Notes under the pieces: model-generated
The model's database searches: none
What the model was told of the DNA's origin: nothing
Seen by the model: only the letters and a program-made list of their open reading frames with translations
Shown: in pieces, positions 1-7,986 of the stretch
Numbering within the stretch: the first letter of the stretch is position 1
Layout of the letters: each line of letters begins with the position of its first letter
Translations under genes and position numbers: made by a program
Assembly (NCBI RefSeq): GCF_004137245.1
Contig: NZ_SDWS01000016.1
Span: 1 to 49,605 of the forward strand
Origin: Nocardioides glacieisoli
GTDB taxonomy: Bacteria; Actinomycetota; Actinomycetes; Propionibacteriales; Nocardioidaceae
DNA length: 49,605 nucleotides
Direction of reading: 5' to 3'

Positions 1-6
1 TTCGGC

Positions 7-873
7 ATGGTGCACATCCTTCCAGCGCCGACACACATCGACGCAGATCAGATGTCACCTATCCGTGCAGCGGACCCGTCTACCGGATGTCGCTACTCAG
101 TTGATTGCACTTCGGCATCGACCGAAGATGAGGCCGGCGGACTAGATGATGCCTTCGTTCGAGTTGCCGTCAGGTTGGATGCGGTACCGCAGGTTTTTCG
201 CGCACGAGATGGCGCAAACGAAGTCTGGGTGGTGTTCCGGTCCGTCTGGGCAGCGGATAGGTTGCGAACGCTACGGTCTCTCGGTCCGAACGCGACACGA
301 ATCGCGTTAGGACGTCGTGCCGATGATGTCTGGGATGATGAACGTATGGCTCGACTTCACGGCTCATACCTTGGCTCACCTCCCCCACAGATAGCGGAAT
401 CTCCGCGCTTTACGAGCACCTTGGGAGACACGAAACTCGCCAGCAAGAACAGCGACGATAACGAAGACTCTCAGCCCGTCCTCGAGACCGCAGTACGTGG
501 CGAGGCGGAGGCAGGTTCCGAGGTCCGCGCCTCAAGTCCCTCTCCCGAGCCGGACCCAACACCACGGTTGCGAACGACGACGACGGTGCGTGGCGAAGGC
601 GATGAAACCGAGACAAAGAGCCGTGGCGAGCTGGCCTACACCGAGCCGGTGCCAGAAAGGACCGGCACCTTCAGTCGTGGGGAAAGCGACTACGACCAGC
701 GTCTTGTGAGCCTGGCCAACATGGCATCGACCTTGACCCATGACGACCGGGGCGAGTCGGACGACAACTACACGGCTCTGCACGAGTTACTCGCCGACGA
801 TCCGGCCGACCGCCGCCGCATCACTCCACTAGGCGTCATCGCGGCACGCCAAGACGCAGCGCTGAATCGTTGA
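7..873 (+). CDS. Repeat-bearing candidate graspetide precursor (possibly 5'-truncated)
   Basis: I do not recognise this 288-residue protein as a named family. Residues about 45-125 look folded. The rest is acidic and low in complexity, and carries five units with Arg-Gly-Glu at about 164, 195, 206, 224 and 248. Four have Thr three residues before the Arg (TAVRGE, TTVRGE, TKSRGE, TFSRGE); the fifth is THDDRGE. Each is followed by Asp or Glu residues. Thr donors beside Glu/Asp acceptors in repeated units are the hallmark of graspetide precursors, and the next gene is an MvdD-like ATP-grasp ligase whose TTG start overlaps this stop by 4 bp. Precursor status is inference. The frame stays open to the window edge, so the true start may lie outside; ATG at 7 is the first visible one. 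Confidence 0.55.
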   Translation: MVHILPAPTHIDADQMSPIRAADPSTGCRYSVDCTSASTEDEAGGLDDAFVRVAVRLDAVPQVFRARDGANEVWVVFRSVWAADRLRTLRSLGPNATRIALGRRADDVWDDERMARLHGSYLGSPPPQIAESPRFTSTLGDTKLASKNSDDNEDSQPVLETAVRGEAEAGSEVRASSPSPEPDPTPRLRTTTTVRGEGDETETKSRGELAYTEPVPERTGTFSRGESDYDQRLVSLANMASTLTHDDRGESDDNYTALHELLADDPADRRRITPLGVIAARQDAALNR

Positions 874-1769
874 CCAACTTACTGTTCGTCGCGCCCTACG
901 ACGACGTCCACGCGCGCGTCGTCGCGGACCACGTTGGTAGCCGTGCGGACGTGCAATACATCGACCTACACGCCGCGGTCACCAAGCCGCTGTACATCGG
1001 TCCCGGTGAGCACGTCACCAGCGCCGGCATGAGAGTCGCAGTCTCTGGAACCACGGTCTGGTGGCGCCGTACCGGGTTCGTTCCGCCCGATGACCGCACC
1101 AGCAACGCCGAGAACCGCCTCCGAGCGGAGGAAGCGCGCGCCCAACTCGTTGGTGGCTTGCTGTCCCTGGAGGTGACCTGGGTCGACCATCCCGGCGTCG
1201 TTGAGACCGCGGAGCACACGTTGCTTCAGCTCGCCACTGCGCGCCGTGCCGGCGCCGTCACCCCGGCCACGGTGGTAACGAGCGACCCGGACGTGGCGCG
1301 CGCCTGGCGCGATCAATACTCGCTGATCGCCAAATCCATCTCCTCAGGCCTCGGCATTGCCCCGTACGCAGATCACGTCGACGACGACATCCTCGATTTG
1401 GTGCCTAACGCGCCAACCTTGCTTCAAGAGCACATCACCGGAACTGCAGATTTCCGCGTCGTCGTTGTCGCCGACCGTGCGTACGTCTGGCGGCGTGCGA
1501 AGGTGCCCGGCGAGCCATTTGACTGGCGAAACCCAGATCCTTCCGGAGCTGGGTTCGAGTTTGTGGGTGACCCTGGCGTCGGTGCCCTCGCCATCGATAT
1601 CACCCGCCGAATGGGACTGACATATTCCGCCCAGGACTGGGTAGAGACCCCGACCGGCCCTGTCTTCCTCGAGTCGAACCCCGTCGGGCAGTGGCTCTTC
1701 CTCCCTGGCTCCGCCAATGTAGTTGGGCCCGCCCTCGCGGACCATCTCCTCGCACACGGATCATCGTGA
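870..1769 (+). CDS. MvdD/graspetide-type ATP-grasp ligase
   Basis: This 299-residue protein belongs to the ATP-grasp ligases that crosslink Ser/Thr/Lys to Glu/Asp side chains of ribosomal peptides by phosphorylating the acidic side chain. Visible hallmarks are WWRR at residues 64-67, the hinge-like LLQEHI at 184-189, RVVVV from 196, and FLESNPVGQWLFLPG at 267-281. The E-x-N-P-x-G-Q-W part is typical of this family and holds metal-binding residues. Length is slightly short for the family (about 320). It starts with TTG inside the stop of the upstream repeat protein (TTGA), so translation is probably coupled, and its own stop overlaps the next gene (GTGA). RimK-like glutamate ligase activity is the main alternative, but WWRR and the neighbour favour a macrocyclase. 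Confidence 0.85.
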   Translation: MTNLLFVAPYDDVHARVVADHVGSRADVQYIDLHAAVTKPLYIGPGEHVTSAGMRVAVSGTTVWWRRTGFVPPDDRTSNAENRLRAEEARAQLVGGLLSLEVTWVDHPGVVETAEHTLLQLATARRAGAVTPATVVTSDPDVARAWRDQYSLIAKSISSGLGIAPYADHVDDDILDLVPNAPTLLQEHITGTADFRVVVVADRAYVWRRAKVPGEPFDWRNPDPSGAGFEFVGDPGVGALAIDITRRMGLTYSAQDWVETPTGPVFLESNPVGQWLFLPGSANVVGPALADHLLAHGSS

Positions 1770-2716
1770 CCGACACGCAGCCGCCCGAACCCGATAACGA
1801 GGACACGCCAGCCGAACCGAGCCGCGTGCCCGCCCCTAGGGCACCTTCGGCATCTCCAGTCCGCTGGCGAGCAAGAGCCGGCCATGGTCTCATCAGGCTC
1901 TTCCGCGTCCCGCCTGACCGCGTCGACAGCAAAGGGGCTAGGTGGCCGTCCACCAAGGAGCAGTTCATTTGGGACCTGCTCCCCGATGAGCTTGCGCCGA
2001 ATAAGGACGGCATTATCGAGCCGAAGTTCAGCGACAAGCTCAAGTGGACCGAGGACGTCGCCGACGATGACGTGCTCGACATGTACAGGACGTCGCGCGA
2101 GTACCGGCAAGCTGCGGACGACACCACGCGGAACCTCGAGCTCAAGGCTGCGCGCCTCGCCACCGTTCTCGTCGCACTCCTCACCGCGAACGCTGCGCTC
2201 GTCGTCTACGAGATCACGCGACTCGGCCACGACCCAAGCGCCTGGCGCTGGGGCCTAGTAGCCAGCAGTGCCTTGCTGGGGCTCGCTTCCGCGGGCTGGC
2301 TTGTTGTCGGCCTGACCCGGGCGGTGGATGCTGACCAACGAATGGGTATCACCAGCCGCTCCAGTATTGAGCATGTCGCCCACGACGAGCGTGTGGCAAT
2401 GGTCTCCGAGGTCCACGGATACTACGTTTCGGACTGGACCCGTCGAAATAAGGCCGACCGACTCTTGAACGCACGCGCAGCAGTGTCCCGCTCGATGGTT
2501 TGCCTTATTAGCTCGGCGGTGTTCGCATTGGCCCTCACGGTGCACACGACCCTCGCTGATGAGCCGACAACGCCTCCCAGCGAAACAACCTTCACGCCGC
2601 CTCCCACGCCGACGCCGAGCACAACCCCCACCCCGACACCCTCGCCATCGAGAGCCCCTTCGACGAGACCAACCAAGAAGCCCAAGCCCAAGGTGAGGTT
2701 GTCCAGCACGCCTTGA
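1766..2716 (+). CDS. Three-helix membrane protein with Pro/Thr-rich tail
   Basis: Not recognised. I chose the GTG that overlaps the preceding stop by 4 bp (GTGA) over an upstream ATG inside the ATP-grasp gene, giving 316 residues. The N-terminal 125 residues are soluble and Pro-rich at the start. Hydrophobic segments follow at about 130-149, 163-185 and 243-263. The last 50 residues are a Pro/Thr/Ser-rich, then Lys-rich tail (KKPKPK). If the third helix spans the membrane, the tail is probably outside the cell wall side. As third gene of a tightly coupled operon with a peptide-modifying ligase, it may export, display or sense the product, or protect from it; none of these can be decided from sequence. 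There is a vague resemblance to SLATT-type membrane modules, but no motif settles it. Confidence 0.6.
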   Translation: MTDTQPPEPDNEDTPAEPSRVPAPRAPSASPVRWRARAGHGLIRLFRVPPDRVDSKGARWPSTKEQFIWDLLPDELAPNKDGIIEPKFSDKLKWTEDVADDDVLDMYRTSREYRQAADDTTRNLELKAARLATVLVALLTANAALVVYEITRLGHDPSAWRWGLVASSALLGLASAGWLVVGLTRAVDADQRMGITSRSSIEHVAHDERVAMVSEVHGYYVSDWTRRNKADRLLNARAAVSRSMVCLISSAVFALALTVHTTLADEPTTPPSETTFTPPPTPTPSTTPTPTPSPSRAPSTRPTKKPKPKVRLSSTP

Positions 2717-2754
2717 ATCGGTCGGCACTGGCGGTTACATCATCTCGTGTCACG

Positions 2755-3786
2755 CTAATCGGCAGTCGTTCCGCGCGAACCGTCGTGGTCGGGTATGTCG
2801 AACCAGGGCTCCCCGGTGAACTCCGCCGGAGCATTCATCTTCATCGTGACCGGTTCTGGACTCGGTAGTGGTTCGGGAACGAAGGCCTCATCGTCTGGGT
2901 GATGAAAGATGGATTCCGCGGCGTTCGCGACGGTGTAGCTATTCAGGAATTTCTCCATGCTGGTCGTGCCGGCTTCGATCGCGTCCGCACGCCCGCGATG
3001 CACATGCTCGACGGGAATTTTCAACTCGATAAGTGGATCAATGCTGCTCATTAGAAGTCCGATCTTCCTGGTCAACGGGAACGTAATGCCCCATGCCGTC
3101 ATGTAACCGACTCCCTGCCACTGTTCGTCGCGTGGGTCGCCGATAAGGCCGACCGGAGCATCTGAGGTCACGAGCGAGCGTCTGTCGAATCTAATGAGCG
3201 TCCAAGGACGGGCGATGATGTATTTGACAAGTTCTTCGGACAACTCGGCCATGTGTTGAATGTGTTCAACATTCGTCTGTTTGATGGGAGGTCCCTCGAG
3301 TCGGGTCGCCTGTGCCCAGAGGTCCTCGACAAGGTCGTCGTTTACTTCTCGTCCCTGATCCTCCAACTGGCGCCTAAATGCAGCCTTGCCGCCTGCGCCG
3401 ATCTGGAGCCGCAGCATCTGTGCGCCGACGTAGTCCATCGTCTTGCGCAGCGCCGGAACCCGCGTTGCCTGAAGGGTAATGAAGTAGCCGAGTGCCGATC
3501 GGTCCTCGAGGTCCAATGGCCACGACCCGGCGATGACCTTCTCGAAAATCGTTGCCGTCCGGCCTTCGACCTCCGAGAGCGCCCTCTCGACGACGTCTGC
3601 ACCCTCCTCATGGCCGTCCACCGTGTAGAAGTGCTTCTCGACTGCAGCGTCGTTGACGGACTGAAGGAATCGCTGATCTCCGGGCAGTCGAATTGTGGCG
3701 ATCTGGTCCTCGCGGGCAAACCCACGAAGGTAAAACTTGGGGACTGTGTGGTGTCGCTTGGCAACTTGCGACGGGGTGTCGTTCAC
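2755..3786 (-). CDS. DUF4238 protein
   Basis: The N-terminus carries KRHHTVPKFYLRGFA (residues about 10-24), the signature of DUF4238, an uncharacterised and widespread family of about 300 residues. The body has the usual mix of helical and beta stretches, including a VTSDAP segment near residue 206. The last 45 residues are Pro- and Asp-rich and probably disordered. It runs opposite to the graspetide-like operon and shares only a 38-bp convergent gap with it, so it is unlikely to belong to that operon. DUF4238 genes are scattered in accessory regions and their biochemical role is not established. Start ATG at 3786 is supported by the conserved N-terminal motif beginning ten residues in. Confidence 0.8.
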   Translation of the reverse strand: MNDTPSQVAKRHHTVPKFYLRGFAREDQIATIRLPGDQRFLQSVNDAAVEKHFYTVDGHEEGADVVERALSEVEGRTATIFEKVIAGSWPLDLEDRSALGYFITLQATRVPALRKTMDYVGAQMLRLQIGAGGKAAFRRQLEDQGREVNDDLVEDLWAQATRLEGPPIKQTNVEHIQHMAELSEELVKYIIARPWTLIRFDRRSLVTSDAPVGLIGDPRDEQWQGVGYMTAWGITFPLTRKIGLLMSSIDPLIELKIPVEHVHRGRADAIEAGTTSMEKFLNSYTVANAAESIFHHPDDEAFVPEPLPSPEPVTMKMNAPAEFTGEPWFDIPDHDGSRGTTAD

Positions 3787-4128
3787 TCGCCAATCGTTTC
3801 GCAGCTATTGCGGGTGGCGCATCGGGACACGGTGTAAGGAGCGAAAGGATTCAAGATCGCGGCGAGGTCGCTGGTGGTCGAGTTGGGCCTAGGCGCGCCT
3901 CACCAGCAGTGGCTCCAGGGCTGCGGGCGCGCCACTGATGCGGCGAGCACTCGGGCTCAGCCCAAGTCCGAGTGCGTAACACCGCTGCGTGGTAGTGGTG
4001 GCCCGCACGGATATGCAACGCGGCGTGCCACCTCTTTGATTTTCTTAGACCTGGGTGACCCGCTGGACCGACGATGCTCCAGCCGCCGGTCAACCGGATC
4101 GACTAGCGATCTCGGTAGGGTGCCAGCC
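3787..4128. other. Intergenic gap between divergent genes
   Basis: About 340 bp between the DUF4238 start and the AlbA_2 start. An open frame on the + strand runs through it from 3874, but it lacks family similarity and I treat it as non-coding. It contains an 8-bp inverted repeat (GCACTCGG at 3947-3954, CCGAGTGC at 3968-3975) around a 13-nt spacer with no T-run. Both flanking promoters must lie here, but I see no convincing -10/-35 pair. Confidence 0.4.
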
Positions 4129-4767
4129 ATGGTGACCCAGACAGAGCTCGAAGCCCTGCTGGCCGCCGGGAACGAGATCCGCTCCTTTGAAGTGAAGGGT
4201 CCCGGAAGCCCCGGTGGGCTTGGCGACAAGGCGTACGTCGCAAGAATCGCCCGCGCAGCTATGGCCATGGGCAACCACCGAGACGGCGGCCTGGTGGTCC
4301 TTGGGATCGACGACAAGCAGATGGGCGCCATGGTGCCCGGCTTGGGTCCGACACAACTCAACGAGTGGTCTGACTACGACAACGTCAGTTCTGCCCTCGC
4401 GAAGTACAGCGATCCGCCCGTGACCCTGGCCTTGCACCGATTCACGCTGAGCAGCGGCGCAGAAGTAGTTGTCCTCGAGGTCTCTCAGTTCGAGCACGTT
4501 CCGCATGTGTGCAAGCGCAACTTCCCCGATGTATTGCAGGACGGGGCGACCTACGTCCGCTCGCTGCGGAAGCCCGAGTCGGTGCCCATCCCCTCGTCAG
4601 TCGAAGGACGTGAGTTGCTCGACCTCGCAACCGACAAGGGCGTGCGGGAGTTCGTTGCTCGGGCCGCCGCCGCTGGGCTACTCCCTGGCGCCTTGACTCC
4701 GCCGTCTCAAGCCCAAGTGGGCGAAGCCGCCTTCAACGCCGAAGCCGAGCAGGGGTGGACCCCGTGA
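4129..4767 (+). CDS. Schlafen AlbA_2-domain protein
   Basis: A 212-residue protein with one AlbA_2 (divergent AAA_4) domain. Visible marks are the acidic/basic RSFEVKGPG near residues 18-26, the AMAMGNHRDGGLVVLGIDD block at about 44-62, and a later strand pair ending in GATYVRS. These domains bind nucleic acid or nucleotides and are common in Schlafen-like nucleases and in accessory regulators. No helicase or separate nuclease domain is attached. ATG at 4129 is chosen because GTAGGG lies about 9 nt upstream and the domain begins soon after. The stop overlaps the next gene by 4 bp (GTGA), so the two form a coupled pair. Exact function is unknown; a defence or regulatory role is inference from the family and the island setting. 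Confidence 0.75.
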   Translation: MVTQTELEALLAAGNEIRSFEVKGPGSPGGLGDKAYVARIARAAMAMGNHRDGGLVVLGIDDKQMGAMVPGLGPTQLNEWSDYDNVSSALAKYSDPPVTLALHRFTLSSGAEVVVLEVSQFEHVPHVCKRNFPDVLQDGATYVRSLRKPESVPIPSSVEGRELLDLATDKGVREFVARAAAAGLLPGALTPPSQAQVGEAAFNAEAEQGWTP

Positions 4768-5444
4768 GCACCTCAAACACTCAGTTGGAGATCTCGTCCG
4801 CCGGCCACTTCGACGCAGCCATCCGCCCCGCACCGCACGACGCCCGCCGCATCCCGCCCGCACACCTAGTGGACTTCCTGCGCAAGCACACCGTCAGGAT
4901 GCGCGGGTGGCCGGTGCCCTTCATGGACGGCGGACAGCCGGTACATCGCCACGGGAACTGGATCGGCCAAGAATACGAGGACGGTCGGCACAAGGAAGCA
5001 TGGCGGCTCTTCACGAGCGGCCAATTCCTGCACCGCCGAGTTCTAGTGAGTGACCTCGTCCAGGACCAACAGCTGGCCGCTGACCAAGCGTCCGCAACCG
5101 GTTCCGTCGTCGTGTGGGATGTGCTGCTCTACACCGTCGAACTGGTTGAACTGGCAGCCCGAATCGCCACCGATCTGCGCTGCGACACCGTCACGGTCAA
5201 TCTAAATCTGGTCAATATCGAAGGTCGACAGCTTGTCTCCGGGGACTGGTCTCGAGAGCTACACGGGCCGTACCTAGTCAATAGCGGCCGTCTCCTGGCG
5301 CAACGACTCCTCACCACTACCTCACTGCTGGCCGATCCTCGCGGGATCGCCGTGTCTCTAACTCAAGATTTACTCGGGCAGTTCGGCGTCGACGTGCCTG
5401 GCCAGGTCCTCATGGACTGGCAGGAGAAGACGTTCAATCGCTGA
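4764..5444 (+). CDS. Unknown protein coupled to AlbA_2 gene
   Basis: Not recognised. I use GTG at 4764, which overlaps the previous stop by 4 bp and has AGGGG 8 nt upstream. An in-frame GTG at 4755 would add three residues. The 226-residue product is soluble, with no signal peptide or membrane helix. It has a Trp/His/Gly-rich stretch near residues 45-75 (WPVPFMDGG, HRHGNWIGQEYEDGRHKEAW), and a helix-rich middle followed by a possible beta strand pair (CDTVTVNLNLVNIEG). The conserved-looking aromatic and charged residues suggest an enzyme or a binding partner for the AlbA_2 protein. The strict coupling implies a 1:1 complex or paired action, which is inference. Confidence 0.6.
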   Translation: MSTSNTQLEISSAGHFDAAIRPAPHDARRIPPAHLVDFLRKHTVRMRGWPVPFMDGGQPVHRHGNWIGQEYEDGRHKEAWRLFTSGQFLHRRVLVSDLVQDQQLAADQASATGSVVVWDVLLYTVELVELAARIATDLRCDTVTVNLNLVNIEGRQLVSGDWSRELHGPYLVNSGRLLAQRLLTTTSLLADPRGIAVSLTQDLLGQFGVDVPGQVLMDWQEKTFNR

Positions 5445-5636
5445 ACGATTCGATCGGTTCTAGTCGAAGGGGAGACCCACTCGAGCGCCCCGACCCTTTC
5501 TGGGCCGAGTCCCTGCGTCGCGGCTCCTCCCGGCAGACGCACGTGCCCCGGTTGCATCATTGCCGCCTAACGGCGCAAGGGACACCCGCTATGTCGACGT
5601 CCATTGTTGGCGCCTGACGTCGGTGTCCGCGCCCAA

Positions 5637-6368
5637 TCAGGGGGTTGCCCACTCCAGCCCGAGAACGGCCATTGCGGCAATCAGGTCGGGGTGGTCCAGC
5701 TCTAGATCGACGTGCTGGCGGTCAGATATCCGGGGCGAAACGTCCGCGTCGCCGGCACGCTCGTAGACCGCCCACAGTTTCAGGTCGTCGCCGTGGCGGG
5801 AGAGGAACTCGATGCCGTGGAGCTGGTGTCCGTCGTGAAGCACGATCTCGTACAACCGCGTCGACACAGCCTGCGTGAGCGCCCGGGCGCGCCCGTCCTT
5901 AAGCGCGGCTGCGTCGAAGTCGCCGAGCCCCATACCTAGAGCGAGGGCGACAAAGCGCATGTGCAGGGCCGCGATCGAGGCCATCGAGGTGATCTGGCAG
6001 TAGCGGCCATCGAGCAGCGCAGTGCCGGCGACCCGCGGGTCCAGCCAACTCCTGGGCAACTGGCCTGCCGGCGCCGTCGGGAAGAGCGCCGCGTCATCGT
6101 CGTCCTCGACGATTTCGTCGAGCTCGGCGACCACGCTCGGGTCCGGCCGGAAACCGACGAGGAGCTCGACCAGGCAGGCCATGAGCGAGGCGCCGGCATA
6201 GACCGTGCGGAACTGGCCCTCAGCGTCGTCCCAGCGTCCGTTGAAGCGTCCGCCGGTTGCCCAACGCCAGTCCACCCAGCACCACGGCTCAGGTCGGTAG
6301 CCAACTCGCCACACCTCTACGTCAGCCAGGTCGACGACATCGAGGGGGCTGCGGCTCGGGTCGGGCAC
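5637..6368 (-). CDS. RES-family toxin
   Basis: A 243-residue RES-domain protein. RES toxins are related to ADP-ribosyltransferases and deplete NAD+ (reported as NAD+ phosphorolysis or hydrolysis). The sequence shows the family's order of elements: WRV (residues 20-22), GRFNGRW (about 40-46), then YAGASLMACLVELL (57-70) with the conserved Ser and Glu. This length is at the long end for the family. The GTG start lies 2 bp after the stop of the upstream antitoxin gene, the standard antitoxin-first arrangement. The C-terminal 50 residues (after about 190) are less typical and may be lineage-specific. Identity as a RES toxin is well supported by motifs; activity is inferred from the family. Confidence 0.85.
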   Translation of the reverse strand: MPDPSRSPLDVVDLADVEVWRVGYRPEPWCWVDWRWATGGRFNGRWDDAEGQFRTVYAGASLMACLVELLVGFRPDPSVVAELDEIVEDDDDAALFPTAPAGQLPRSWLDPRVAGTALLDGRYCQITSMASIAALHMRFVALALGMGLGDFDAAALKDGRARALTQAVSTRLYEIVLHDGHQLHGIEFLSRHGDDLKLWAVYERAGDADVSPRISDRQHVDLELDHPDLIAAMAVLGLEWATP

Positions 6369-6370
6369 CC

Positions 6371-6760
6371 TCAGCCCTCGGCCGCGAACGCGCGCGCCGC
6401 GGCGAGCACCTGCGGACCAACGTCGTCGAGGTCGCCTTCGCGCAGCAGCCTGGCCGGGGCGACGTCACCGAGCTGCGGATTCATGCCCTGGAACCACACC
6501 TGGACGACCTCGGCCGAGTCCTTGTCTCGAAGCAGGCCGGCGACCTGGAGGGCGGTCCGGAGCCGGCGTACGACATCTGCGGAGGGCTCGCGCTCGCCGG
6601 CGGCCCACTGGCGCACGGCCCTAGTCTCGCGCACCGACCCGAGGTAGGCGACCAGCTTGGCGCCGAGCATGCTCATCAGGCGCTCGGAGACCTCAGCCGT
6701 CGAGAGTCGCATCGCGTCGTTGTACGCCGCTAGGTCGGCGCGGGCGGTGGTCGGGCTCAT
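6371..6760 (-). CDS. Xre/ParS-like antitoxin of the RES toxin
   Basis: A 129-residue protein with an N-terminal helix-turn-helix-like region (ETRAVRQWAAGEREPSADV, about residues 44-62) and a C-terminal helical region that ends in LAAARAFAAEG. The fold order fits antitoxins of the Xre-MbcA-ParS group that pair with RES toxins: DNA-binding part, then toxin-neutralising part. I chose ATG at 6760 over one 11 residues upstream because the extra residues are unlike the family. The toxin gene follows after 2 bp. Such antitoxins normally repress their own promoter, and three spaced ATCACA boxes lie just upstream of the start. Confidence 0.75.
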   Translation of the reverse strand: MSPTTARADLAAYNDAMRLSTAEVSERLMSMLGAKLVAYLGSVRETRAVRQWAAGEREPSADVVRRLRTALQVAGLLRDKDSAEVVQVWFQGMNPQLGDVAPARLLREGDLDDVGPQVLAAARAFAAEG

Positions 6761-6810
6761 GACTTGATGATGCCACGCCGTACACCACAACACAATGCAT
6801 TACACACCCG

Positions 6811-6842
6811 TGATCACATGCTAATCACAGGTCGAATCACAA
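6811..6842. promoter_or_regulatory. Candidate operator of the Xre-RES operon
   Basis: Three direct ATCACA boxes start at 6813, 6824 and 6836, spaced 11 and 12 bp, about one helical turn. The region is unusually AT-rich for this genome and lies 50-80 bp upstream of the antitoxin start. Spaced repeats of this type suit cooperative binding of the antitoxin for autoregulation. Assignment is inference. Confidence 0.4.
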
Positions 6843-7167
6843 CAATTAATACCGCTGTCGGCCGAGCCCGCCCGCGTCTGTCCGCCGCCGCCAGCCTGTT
6901 AAGCTCAGCTCTTCCGCGGTGGAACTTGGACTAAGCGTCCTGACCCAATGTTTGCAACGCCCGGCACGTCGAGTACAGATGCGAGCTGTGCGGCCACCAT
7001 GGCCGGACCGTGCGCGCTCCTTGACGAATTGCATGCATCGCCCTCACGGCATCGAGTCCTGTGGCATGACGAGCCTTGGCGCACTAGAACGGGTGCAACG
7101 ATCACGGCGTGAGTGCGACCTAGAGCATCGACCCGAACGTTGCCGGGACCACGGCTGTCGCCATCGC
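6843..7167. other. Gene-poor gap with a possible coding remnant
   Basis: No intact gene is evident between the toxin-antitoxin promoter and the DUF4145-like gene. A 54-codon frame on the + strand (6948-7112) ends in LLDELHASPSRHRVLWHDEP and reads like real protein. In the frame used just before it, the DNA reads YRCELCGHHGRTVRA, a zinc-finger-like stretch. The two join only through a frameshift, so this may be a decayed gene end. Confidence 0.3.
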
Positions 7168-7986
7168 CTACGGCTTGACGTTCAGGACGCCCTTGGCGTC
7201 GTTGATGGCCTTGATCTTGGCCTGCAGCGCCGCCGTGCTGTCGTCGTACAGCGCTGTAATCACGTGGTCGAGGATTGTGACGCCCTCGAGCACCTGGCTG
7301 GCCGACAGCAACTCGTCGTGGCTGCCCTCGTTGCCGATGTAACTGATCGCCTTCAGAGCATTCGCCAGGTCCAACTCGGTCGCCTCGTACTCTTCAATGC
7401 GCTTGCTGAGGGGGCGGAAGCCACCGAACGAGGTCTTGGGTGCGACGCCCTCATGAGTGAGAAGTTCCTCGGCGGCGTAGCGCAGCCGGTTGGCTGCGGC
7501 GCTCGGGCTAGCCCAGATTATTCTCGAGGCACTCTCTACGCCGTCTCGAACCTTCGCCGGCGTGCTGGCAGGGAGTGTCATGAGCCGCACAGGCGGGTTC
7601 ACGTATTGCACCTGGTAGATGTCGGCGAACTGGCCCTTTGCGGGGTCAGAGCCATCATTAACTACGAACTGCCAGTTTCCGGCGACGGTGACCATCTCGG
7701 CACAGCTGCTGTTGTCGCACTGCAGGTGGCCGTGGAACGTACCTTCCAGCTCCTCGGGCGGACCCAAGTTCTTGTGGTGCAGATCGACCATCTCGGTTCC
7801 TGCGACGTCAGTGAGCGTGGTCATCTTGGACTCGTCGAGCGCAAGGCTGCCGTCGCCGCAGGTCGGACATGCAACGCGCGGCCAGTCGTACTTGCCCAAC
7901 CAGCCGTCGAACTCCCTGATGTGCTTCGCCACACGATGAAGGTACGTGAATAGGTTTAGGCGAGACCGATCAATCGTTTGCGTCAC
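7168..7986 (-). CDS. DUF4145-like protein with N-terminal Cys pairs
   Basis: The C-terminal half contains AANRLRYAAEELL and a following helical region (IEEYEATELDLANALKAISY, GNEGSH), which matches DUF4145, a HEPN-like helical domain found in accessory and defence-linked proteins. The N-terminal part holds CPTCGDG and a second pair (CDNSSC), arranged like a zinc ribbon. I prefer GTG at 7986 (272 residues, beginning VTQTIDRSRL) over an upstream start at 8112, because the added residues look like translated non-coding DNA; no strong ribosome site decides it. DUF4145 proteins are often attached to restriction-type enzymes but also occur alone; the function here is unknown. Confidence 0.65.
   Translation of the reverse strand: MTQTIDRSRLNLFTYLHRVAKHIREFDGWLGKYDWPRVACPTCGDGSLALDESKMTTLTDVAGTEMVDLHHKNLGPPEELEGTFHGHLQCDNSSCAEMVTVAGNWQFVVNDGSDPAKGQFADIYQVQYVNPPVRLMTLPASTPAKVRDGVESASRIIWASPSAAANRLRYAAEELLTHEGVAPKTSFGGFRPLSKRIEEYEATELDLANALKAISYIGNEGSHDELLSASQVLEGVTILDHVITALYDDSTAALQAKIKAINDAKGVLNVKP

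Noticed and set aside
1424..2230. Minus-strand frames over the ATP-grasp and membrane genes
   Set aside because: Inconsistent with the tight plus-strand operon and conserved ATP-grasp motifs.
3874..4128. N-terminal extension of the AlbA_2 protein
   Set aside because: Open frame is present, but residues show no domain character and a good ribosome site lies before ATG 4129.
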